Source: a virus. Taken from it: a DNA stretch of 42,676 nt. The DNA is taken from IMG/VR virus record IMGVR_UViG_3300025620_000016, positions 1 through 42,676 of that record; one strand, written 5' to 3'. Under the pieces are notes generated by a model. The model had not been told where the DNA came from. It ran no database searches and saw only the letters and a list, made by a program, of their open reading frames with translations. The translations under genes and the position numbers were made by a program. Positions 33,301 to 39,929 of this stretch are shown here, piece after piece (within the stretch, counting starts at the first letter, position 1; each line of letters starts with the position of its first letter).

Positions 33301-36300
33301 GCACGTTGGGGCGGCAACGGTTTATTGCTTGACAGCTTAAAACGTGCTCAGACTGCTGCTAAGTATTCAAAAAGCAACTTAGCTTATGCTACTCTCCCGT
33401 TTGGCCCTGCGGCTTCAGATGCTTTAAGTTTAATACAGCAAGGAATTGTACCTACTCTTGGAAACAAAGCACCTTTAGTTTCTGGTACTTATTTTGGTAA
33501 GCAAATTTTAGGTGATGATTACGTTACTCATTATAGAAGAAGTTTAAGAAAAACTCAAAAAGATGTATTTGGCAGATTTATTCCAGAGTTTGAAAAATCT
33601 TTGCCGGTTCCTCGCTATGCTACCGGAAGCGTAGTACGTGGTGCAAGTGCAGCATTTAAAGGGCTTATGAATAAAGCTTCTGAAATTATGGAGCCTACTG
33701 AACTAAGCAATATAAACGCTTCTAAAATTTCAGAACTTACAGAAGGAATGATAGACGGAAAAGCTATTGAGTCTGTAGCTCGTAATATAGATTCTGAAAT
33801 TACATCTGCTCAAGCACTTGGAGATATTTCTTTTGCTGATTATGAGCTGTATGAACTAGCTGAAGCTAATGTTGTTCAAGCTATGAAATATAATCAAAAA
33901 ACTCAAGAAGAAATAATTTCTAATCCTTTATTTTTAGAACTTGTAGAAGAAGCTGATTCTTTAAAGTCTAATGAAAAACTATATGACTTTCAAAAAAGCT
34001 TAGGTTATGATGATGAACAAATACTAGCGCTTAAAACTATTGAGTCTATAGATAAAGGCACAGGTCAAAATAATAAAATCTTTGAAAAAGTAAATAATCA
34101 AGTTAAAAATATTAAAGCTTTTTACGACAAGGCTAACATCAAAGTATCTCCAGAAGAAATTGAAAAAGCTTCTGTAAATAAATATGATGAAGATTCTTTA
34201 GATTTTATGCACGACTACTTTAGAAATGAAATTAAAAAAACCTTTCCATTGTTAAGCGATAAAGGAGCTTTTGAACTATCTAAAAATGCTATAGTTAAAG
34301 TAGCAGCCAAAGGAGATGTAAACTTTTCACGATTTAAAACTCCTAACATTTCTGCTAAGGCTGAAGAAAGTGTATTGCTTTCTCCAGAAGCTAGAAAGAA
34401 AGCTCAAGAAAAATATGTCGAAGACTCTGAAAATAAAAACACTGTGTATAGAGTTGTTTCAAGCTATGAAAACGCAGACTCTAATATTTCTTTTCCGTTT
34501 GCTCGTGAAGTAGGAACTCACGTAGGAACAAAAGGCGCAGCAGATAAGGTTATGATTAGAGACTTAGCTTTGGAGTTTACAGGTAATGATGAAAAAGCAG
34601 CAATGTCTTTAATGAAACAATACATTGGCACTTCTGAAAATCCTAAACCTGAAGCTTACGATAAGTTCTTTAACTATGTTTCATCTGAGTTAAAGAAAAG
34701 CAATAAGTCTATCAGACCGTACACCATGCAGGAAGGCTACATTAATGTTAAAAAGCCTTTAATTGTTGAGGAAGACATGCCTAGCTGGAGAGCTGAATAT
34801 ATTATTCAAGACATGGAATCTATTTCAACAATAATTAAAGCTGCTAAATCTCAAGGAACTAAAATATCTGAAGAAGATATTGACATGATAGATATTCTTC
34901 AGATTGAATCAGACGATTATGTTAAGTACATAGGGGCAGACACCAAGCCATACTCAACTCCGCTAGAAAAAATTGAGATGGATTTACAGCGTTCTGAGTT
35001 TAACATGAAGTTTAAAGACTTTATAAATAAACTAGGGTTTGATTCTATTAAATATCGTAACACTGCCGAGCCTAGTTACGCTGGAGAAGACCCTTATTCT
35101 TACATACTCTTTGAGCCTGAGCAGTTTAAACTGTCTTCTTCAAAGTCTTTTAATGCAAAAGACCCAAGACACGGTTTTGTATTAGGCGGCGCTGTAAAAG
35201 CAGTTACTCAAGGAGCTAAAGCTTTTGCACCTAAAATGGATTCAGGGTTCTTTAGTGCTGCACATAAGGCAGCTTTACAGCTAGAAGGCTCTAAGCCGAG
35301 ACCCGGACAGTCTTTCTTAAATGAGCTAAAGAAAAAAGAAAACGTAAGCGATGAAGAGCTTGAGTGGACTGGTGCTGCTGAAAAATTTGGCAACAACAAT
35401 CCAGTGACTAAAGAAGAAGTTTTACAGCACTTTGAAGAGTCTGGTTTTGATTTTGATGTATATACTGGTAAGCCATCTACAAAAAAAGAAGAAGTAATAG
35501 ATGATATACCTACTGATACTTTTGCAGATAACTTAGATGAAGATGATGCTTTCTGGGCTTGGGCAGAAGAAAACTATCCGCACGATGTAGACATGCTGGA
35601 TGACTTGGTTGATAACCCAGAACAGTTTGACGCTTGGTTTACTTCAAAAAAAGCAGAGTTTGAAAAAGGTGCAGGAGATTTTAAAACTGTTGATATGCAT
35701 TTAGACTTTGCCTTTGAAGGAAGAGACACGCAGAACTATCGTGAGCTTGTATTTGCACTGCCCTCTAAGTTTAAAAAAGTAGATTTAGATTATAAGCACA
35801 TGCATTTTCCTGATATTGCAAATCCTGTAGCTCATGTTCGTTTAGCTGATATTGACCAAACTGAAGATGCGTTTACTAAGACTTTATTGGTTGATGAAAT
35901 ACAGTCTGACGCACAGCAAGAAGGTAAAAAGTTAGGCTACATGACCAAAGAGCAAACAAAACAAAGGGCAGAAAAAGCTAAAGAGTTGGAATCTCGTAGG
36001 CAAGAAATAGTTAATTCAACTCTTTCAGAAGAAGAAAAAAATAATCGTCTTGAGGCCCTTCTTGATGAAGCATCTGAACAAGGCATGACAAGTGATGGCG
36101 GTGTCCCTGACCTTCCGTTTAAGTCTGAAAAGCGTTGGGCTTTACAAGGTCTTAGAAAAGCCATGATGACCGCAGCAGAAGAAGGATATGACCAAGTTGC
36201 TTTAACTACTGGGCGAATGCAAGCTGAAAGAAATAACAAGATAGGCGACATTAACGAAGCCATACTGTTTAGAAAAGAAAATATGCGAACTGGGAAACCT

Positions 36301-38070
36301 GAGGGATGGGGATTACAAGGTAGAGTAACCGCTAGTGACAGGAGTGACTTCATAATAAACTTTAAAACTATGAGAGAGATTGGAGATAGGCTTCCTGAAA
36401 TTATTGGTAAAGAAAACGCCAAAGACTTACTAGCCTCTCCACCAGATAGTGATGGAGATTACATACTCAAGCGCAATATGAAATTTCAAGAAGGCGGTAA
36501 AAAGTTTTTAGACTTTTATGACAAAACTTTAATGAAGCTTTGGAAGAATAATTTTGCTAAAAAGTATGATACTGAAATTAAAATGGTAGAGTACAAACAA
36601 AATGAAGAAACTATTAAGCTTCCTACTCTTGTAATAACAAAAGAAATGCGTGAAGACATTCTTAAAGGTCTTCCAATGTTTGCTGAAGGCGGATATGTAA
36701 TTCAAAAAGGCGACACGCTTTCTCAAATTGCTAGAGACGAAGGAATGACTATAGCTGAAATAGCTAAGCTAAATAACATTCAAGACGTAAACAAAATATA
36801 TGCTGGACAAACATTAACTTTCGGTCAGGATATGTCTACTGATATATCTAATAAAGCTGAAATAATAAAAGAATCAGAGCCTGTTATAGAATCCAAGCAA
36901 GATGTGTTTGAAGGTGTTCCTGAAAAAATAAGTGACATTACATCTAGCATAGCAGAAAAATCTGATGTTGTTATTGATACTATAGAATCAACAGCCGACA
37001 AGCTGTCAGATGTTTCTAAAGATGTACAAAGTACAATATCAGAAACATTTGATGACGTTAAAGAAACTGTTAGTGGTGCTACGGGTCGTACACTTTCAGC
37101 ATTAAAAAAGCTAGTAGGTTCTGACTTTAGTTCTAGAGGTCGTACAGCAGAGAATACAGCAGGAACCACGGCAGAGCCTAAGCCTACATCCATTATGGGT
37201 GATATGACTATGGAGCAGGTACGCGAAGCTAACACGCCTGATGCACCTGACCTGTCAGACACTGAGCTACCAGACCTTGATTTTAGTTCTAAAGGACGTA
37301 CAGCAGAAAACACTATGGGGACTAACATTTCTCCAGACCTTGAAGGAACTAAAGAGTTTTTCTCAAAGCTAAGTGACGTAGAGTTTAGTTCTAAGGGTCG
37401 CACAGCAGAAAATACTGAGGGAACTACAGAAACACCTGAGCCTACATCTATTATGGGTGACATGACTATGGAGCAATTACGCGATGCTAATAAAACCAAT
37501 GCTCCTGACTTGTCAGAAGTGAGTAAAAAGCGTAAGGCTTCTAGAATTGTTCCTACTATGATACGACAGTTAATCTATGATATTTCTGGTGGGGAAGAAA
37601 CACTAACTGAAAATGATTTGATGGATTCCGAGTTACAGTCTTTAATTAAAATAGCTTTAGAAAAAGAAGAAAGTGGAAGTTCTGGAATAGAGTACGCAGA
37701 TTACAAAACACAATCAGCCGGTCAGTCTCAATACGCTGATGTAGGAGGAGGCGGTGGAGTAGTGGACTTCTTTAAAAAGTTAAACAGTCCTGCATATTCT
37801 ATGAAGACCACTTTAGGTCAAGCTAAGCTGTTTAAAAACGATAAGGGCGAAACTATAGTTTCAGACCGCTATAACTTTAACGACTCAGACGGAACATTTA
37901 AACTTTTAAGATTCTTGAGTGGAGCTAAAAACGCAGGGTTAAGTTTTTACGGCCAAGCTAGAAACATAGGAAGAGAGTTCGGCAGTCCTGAAGGTGAAGG
38001 GAGTCATGTGATAATTAATCTAGGAGTTTTAGATTCAAGAGATATGGATAATTTGGTGGCAGCACTATGA
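30376..38070 (+). CDS. giant multidomain internal virion protein with ADP-ribosyltransferase-like, polyvalent and LysM domains
   Basis: 2564 residues. About 1-1350 are helical, with hydrophobic segments such as LLGLATLSSLTEVFINIGKA (about 690-710). Residues 1357-1600 resemble an ADP-ribosyltransferase of phage polyvalent proteins: YR (1358-1359), GTHVGT (1380-1385), GFDSIKY and ILFEPEQFK (1577-1585). About 1788-2105 match the large polyvalent protein-associated block (YRELVFALP, AHVRLADI, LLVDEIQSD, TTGRMQAERN). A LysM-like domain (VIQKGDTLSQIARDEGMT) follows at about 2107-2150, then repeats (2249-2360) and a common phage C-terminal domain (2391-2564). It probably travels in the virion and enters the host with the DNA. 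The stop overlaps the endolysin start. Confidence 0.8.
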   Translation: MKEENSNTYTGSAYDGSDWELYTEGEGSERGIMESGENIFTPPDYSVTDWENDEVVLSSFEVLTDYLAEEQGLGSYIIDQAATGQTTDPAEYMRDLTMRLGAPLALAKAMENAPENVKKAFRTMKTRWDKAEISGLGERLEAVGDYSADVVFSPENVLTLGSLLSGVTTGGTSAVAGLAARKTAQQAASRTLMNAVRATAAAQSKNPYKASALIGATYGGADAHIQQELNIAADIQDDYSVSDTVFGTSIGAVAGMGLYAAGSKLANKYFRDGTKPAKELSVREANQYFDEALEGEFIPASGGSVVEEALRVSGPEGSIAKTVEGADDALNSAASKFAEDLGGGEKTRKEILAMIRAAADAESTVEGQTSRIKQGLYTIASDLSGNFLGKGAGILSPITKFSGTAAQLQKKLSHEFGIKYKVQDEVVQKDLSEVQREVTGKFNERFRVIVDSLSLSEMDTKLATDINDALSKSMRSEKTINHPQFNDETNSAIAKAATEAKALYNEMGVQLNDIGVIDKLVDNYVPRMWSRSAIEANPNKLLDLFVQKAGMSKAEARRTVNNMLDVKNQVDQGTSGGYFFSAKRKIDTIGNDADFEEFLNSDVLGALHAYTYQAGKSVAKHRVLGVNNFEQFKGFYINRIRKEMTDNGENFTPKIERQLEKLYRTATGEGMERYGKTAQTAVDAYSFTNRVALLGLATLSSLTEVFINIGKAGAVNSVKGFKEALNTSHKTITKDMQSKLMTENGLTAKEALSEMRNFSIHVDQALAQVGDRLAGDELVSEGMQTASNKFFRITLLDQWTKFVQNVSFASGKNLINDNITKLASRYKNKTLDSDGEVLAGELAELGIDWKKAVDWHNSGAKTDNDFYKTDFLGGAARYTNSVVLQPTAMSGIKPLLFSNPKTAVMFQLLSYPAAFTNTVLKGATKAMIKAPKRNAPKLLAAGAIMTGMARWTNYARTGGENEKNKTEFEITKEAIARWGGNGLLLDSLKRAQTAAKYSKSNLAYATLPFGPAASDALSLIQQGIVPTLGNKAPLVSGTYFGKQILGDDYVTHYRRSLRKTQKDVFGRFIPEFEKSLPVPRYATGSVVRGASAAFKGLMNKASEIMEPTELSNINASKISELTEGMIDGKAIESVARNIDSEITSAQALGDISFADYELYELAEANVVQAMKYNQKTQEEIISNPLFLELVEEADSLKSNEKLYDFQKSLGYDDEQILALKTIESIDKGTGQNNKIFEKVNNQVKNIKAFYDKANIKVSPEEIEKASVNKYDEDSLDFMHDYFRNEIKKTFPLLSDKGAFELSKNAIVKVAAKGDVNFSRFKTPNISAKAEESVLLSPEARKKAQEKYVEDSENKNTVYRVVSSYENADSNISFPFAREVGTHVGTKGAADKVMIRDLALEFTGNDEKAAMSLMKQYIGTSENPKPEAYDKFFNYVSSELKKSNKSIRPYTMQEGYINVKKPLIVEEDMPSWRAEYIIQDMESISTIIKAAKSQGTKISEEDIDMIDILQIESDDYVKYIGADTKPYSTPLEKIEMDLQRSEFNMKFKDFINKLGFDSIKYRNTAEPSYAGEDPYSYILFEPEQFKLSSSKSFNAKDPRHGFVLGGAVKAVTQGAKAFAPKMDSGFFSAAHKAALQLEGSKPRPGQSFLNELKKKENVSDEELEWTGAAEKFGNNNPVTKEEVLQHFEESGFDFDVYTGKPSTKKEEVIDDIPTDTFADNLDEDDAFWAWAEENYPHDVDMLDDLVDNPEQFDAWFTSKKAEFEKGAGDFKTVDMHLDFAFEGRDTQNYRELVFALPSKFKKVDLDYKHMHFPDIANPVAHVRLADIDQTEDAFTKTLLVDEIQSDAQQEGKKLGYMTKEQTKQRAEKAKELESRRQEIVNSTLSEEEKNNRLEALLDEASEQGMTSDGGVPDLPFKSEKRWALQGLRKAMMTAAEEGYDQVALTTGRMQAERNNKIGDINEAILFRKENMRTGKPEGWGLQGRVTASDRSDFIINFKTMREIGDRLPEIIGKENAKDLLASPPDSDGDYILKRNMKFQEGGKKFLDFYDKTLMKLWKNNFAKKYDTEIKMVEYKQNEETIKLPTLVITKEMREDILKGLPMFAEGGYVIQKGDTLSQIARDEGMTIAEIAKLNNIQDVNKIYAGQTLTFGQDMSTDISNKAEIIKESEPVIESKQDVFEGVPEKISDITSSIAEKSDVVIDTIESTADKLSDVSKDVQSTISETFDDVKETVSGATGRTLSALKKLVGSDFSSRGRTAENTAGTTAEPKPTSIMGDMTMEQVREANTPDAPDLSDTELPDLDFSSKGRTAENTMGTNISPDLEGTKEFFSKLSDVEFSSKGRTAENTEGTTETPEPTSIMGDMTMEQLRDANKTNAPDLSEVSKKRKASRIVPTMIRQLIYDISGGEETLTENDLMDSELQSLIKIALEKEESGSSGIEYADYKTQSAGQSQYADVGGGGGVVDFFKKLNSPAYSMKTTLGQAKLFKNDKGETIVSDRYNFNDSDGTFKLLRFLSGAKNAGLSFYGQARNIGREFGSPEGEGSHVIINLGVLDSRDMDNLVAAL
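37122..37499 (+). repeat. intragenic direct repeats in the giant protein
   Basis: The peptide FSSKGRTAENT (first copy FSSRGRTAENT) occurs three times, near 37126, 37285 and 37384, and TSIMGDMTMEQ twice, near 37187 and 37445, with closely matching DNA. The two SIMGDM units are about 258 bp apart. They form a linker after the LysM domain. Confidence 0.75.
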
Positions 38071-38432
38071 GCACAGAATTCAAATACTTTAAACTAGAAG
38101 ACTTTAACTGCCAAGAAACTGGCGAAAATGAGATGTCAAGGGACTTTATACACAAGCTTGACGAACTGCGGGAGGCGTGTGGCTTTCCGTTTATTATAAC
38201 GAGTGGTTACAGGAGTCCTAATCACTCCATTGAAAAACGTAAGGAGAAAGCAGGAAAACATGCCCAAGGTATTGCAGCAGACATTAGAGCACGTAACGGA
38301 AATGAAAGATACACAATTGTACAAGAAGCTATCAAGCTGGGATTTAATGGTATTGGAGTCGCTAGTACTTTCATCCATGTGGATAGCAGGATTTGTGGAG
38401 CTGACAAAGCTCCTGTGATGTGGTGTTATTAA
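38067..38432 (+). CDS. M15 family peptidase, endolysin
   Basis: 121 residues. GFPFIITSGYRSPNHS, GKHAQGIAADI (zinc-binding His and Asp) and FIHVDSR (third zinc ligand) are the M15_3 D-Ala-D-Ala carboxypeptidase/L-Ala-D-Glu endopeptidase motifs. The compact length is normal for phage versions. It would cut peptidoglycan cross-links at lysis, after passage through a holin pore since it has no signal peptide. Coupled to the giant gene (ATGA) and followed by a holin. Confidence 0.9.
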   Translation: MSTEFKYFKLEDFNCQETGENEMSRDFIHKLDELREACGFPFIITSGYRSPNHSIEKRKEKAGKHAQGIAADIRARNGNERYTIVQEAIKLGFNGIGVASTFIHVDSRICGADKAPVMWCY

Positions 38433-38444
38433 GGAGATAGACTT

Positions 38445-38843
38445 ATGTTGCAATCATTGATTGGGCCGGTTACCGGACTGTTAGATAAATTTATAGAGGA
38501 CAAAGACAAGAAGAATGCCATCGCATTTGAACTTAGTACAATGGCGGAAAGACACGCACAGGAGCTTGCAAAAGGCCAGCTTGAAGTTAATAAGGTTGAG
38601 GCGGCACATAAGAACATGTTTGTCGCTGGATGGCGACCTGCTGTGGGTTGGGTATGCGTGGCTGGCATGGCGGGTAACTTCATTCTTATCCCGTTCGCAA
38701 ACTTTTCGTTGGCTTTATCCGGTTCTGACATCATTATTCCCTTAATTGCGCTATCTGAAATGATGCCTGTATTGATGGGCATGTTAGGGCTAGGCGCAAT
38801 GCGTACCGTAGAAAAGACTAAAGGCGTTCAAAGGGAGAAGTAA
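38445..38843 (+). CDS. GTA-type 3TM holin
   Basis: 132 residues: a charged N-terminal helix (KFIEDKDKKNAIAFEL), then FVAGWRPAVGWVCVAGMAGN, a second span around IIIPLIALSEMMPVLMGMLG, and an RTVEKTKG end. The AGWRP-VGWVC and LG..RT.EK motifs are those of the holin family of gene transfer agents and many phages. A strong AAGGAG is 7 nt upstream. Second holin candidate of the window. Confidence 0.85.
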   Translation: MLQSLIGPVTGLLDKFIEDKDKKNAIAFELSTMAERHAQELAKGQLEVNKVEAAHKNMFVAGWRPAVGWVCVAGMAGNFILIPFANFSLALSGSDIIIPLIALSEMMPVLMGMLGLGAMRTVEKTKGVQREK

Positions 38844-38844
38844 C

Positions 38845-39027
38845 ATGGCAGCTAAAAAGAAATCAACAGTTAATAAGGCAGGTAACTATACTAAGCCTAC
38901 TATGCGAAAGAATCTGTTTAACAAAATAAAGGCAGGCTCTAAGGGTGGTAAGGCGGGTCAATGGTCAGCTCGCAAGGCTCAGATGCTTGCGAAGGAATAT
39001 AAAGCTAAAGGGGGAGGTTACAAATGA
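38845..39027 (+). CDS. small basic phage protein
   Basis: 60 residues, very basic: VNKAGNYTKPTMRKNLFNKI then GQWSARKAQMLAKEYKAKGG. The GQWSARKAQMLAK motif is common in small proteins of marine and other phages, function unknown. AGGGAG upstream. First of four consecutive basic genes with overlapping ends. Confidence 0.75.
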   Translation: MAAKKKSTVNKAGNYTKPTMRKNLFNKIKAGSKGGKAGQWSARKAQMLAKEYKAKGGGYK

Positions 39028-39167
39028 AAGTAAAAGCACCAGCAGGACATCATTGGATGAAACAAAAGAACGGTACGTTTAAGTTAATGAAGCATACCGG
39101 CAAGTTTGTTAAGCATAAAGGAGCAAGTCTGGAAGCTAACTTCCCCGTGCAGAAGGTACATAAGTAA
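39024..39167 (+). CDS. 47-residue basic phage protein
   Basis: MKVKAPAGHHWMKQKNGTFK then LMKHTGKFVKHKGASLEANF: basic, His-rich. The HHWMK and FKLMKHTGKFV pattern is seen in short phage proteins beside DUF5872-like ones. GGGGGAGG lies upstream; overlaps both neighbours (ATGA and TAATG), which supports it despite its length. Confidence 0.7.
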   Translation: MKVKAPAGHHWMKQKNGTFKLMKHTGKFVKHKGASLEANFPVQKVHK

Positions 39168-39421
39168 TGGCACTTAAAAAATCACAGAAGTCTTTAAAGA
39201 AATGGACTAAAGAAGAGTGGGGTACTAAGTCAGGTAAGCCCAGTACCCAAGGAAAGAAGGCAACTGGGGAGCGCTATCTGCCTAAGAAAGCTAGGCAGGC
39301 TTTAAGCTCTAAAGAGTATGCGGCAACCACAAAAAAGAAGCGAGCCGACACTAAGAAAGGTAAGCAGCATAGTGCTCAACCCAAAAAGATTGCAAAGAAA
39401 ACACGGAGCTATAGGAAATGA
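39167..39421 (+). CDS. DUF5872-like basic protein
   Basis: 84 residues: LKKWTKEEWGTKSGKPSTQG, GERYLPKKARQALSSKEYAA and QPKKIAKKTRSYRK are the conserved pieces of the DUF5872 family. About one third of residues are Lys or Arg. Role not established; DNA or RNA binding is likely from composition. Confidence 0.8.
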   Translation: MALKKSQKSLKKWTKEEWGTKSGKPSTQGKKATGERYLPKKARQALSSKEYAATTKKKRADTKKGKQHSAQPKKIAKKTRSYRK

Positions 39422-39708
39422 GTAAGAAAAAAGACCCTCGACTAGCTAGAGCAGGAGTAAGCGGCTATAATAAACCGAAACGTACACCGAATCACCCGAA
39501 GAAAAGCCATATTGTTGTGGCAAAAGAAGGCGACAAAATCAAAACAATTCGGTACGGAGAGCAGGGAGCCAGTACAGCAGGTAAGCCCAAGGCCGGAGAG
39601 TCAGAAAAGATGAAGAAGAAACGTGCAAGTTTTAAAGCCCGACATGCTAAGAACATTGCCAAGGGCAAAATGTCTGCGGCATATTGGGCCGATAAATCTA
39701 AGTGGTAG
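39418..39708 (+). CDS. DUF6321-like basic protein
   Basis: 96 residues: DPRLARAGVSGYNKPKRTPN, HPKKSHIVVAKEGDKIKTIR, YGEQGASTAGKPKAGES and a KARHAKNIAKGKMSAAYWAD end match the DUF6321 type, widespread in phages, function unknown. Last gene of the late operon; its 3' end overlaps the convergent gene by 11 bp. The start overlaps the previous stop (ATGA). Confidence 0.8.
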   Translation: MSKKKDPRLARAGVSGYNKPKRTPNHPKKSHIVVAKEGDKIKTIRYGEQGASTAGKPKAGESEKMKKKRASFKARHAKNIAKGKMSAAYWADKSKW

Positions 39709-39919
39709 AGAAGGCTGTTAGCTCACGCTCAAGGTAGTCGTGCATCTTCTCCAGTTTAGGTTTAGCGTCACGAATAATCTTACGCACGAGCATTAGCTCA
39801 TCACCCTTAAACACTTCATGCAGTCGGTCTTCGGGGAGACCACCCATCTCAGTTAGGATGGCCCCCGAATGATTGACGATTATTTTAAACGATAGTATAT
39901 TAGCTTCCTTTGCTTTCAT
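39698..39919 (-). CDS. hypothetical helical protein downstream of the reductase
   Basis: 73 residues: NILSFKIIVNHSGAILTEMG then PEDRLHEVFKGDELMLVRKI and a charged helix. AAGGAG lies 7 nt before the ATG. It begins 10 nt after the reductase stop, so the two are co-transcribed. No family recognised. Confidence 0.65.
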   Translation of the reverse strand: MKAKEANILSFKIIVNHSGAILTEMGGLPEDRLHEVFKGDELMLVRKIIRDAKPKLEKMHDYLERELTAFSTT

Positions 39920-39929
39920 GTATATCTCC

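Noticed and set aside
36825-37499. 224-residue minus-strand frame opposite the giant protein
   Set aside because: Ser/Val-rich antisense reading of the repeated, codon-biased region; no ribosome site and no break in the coding strand.
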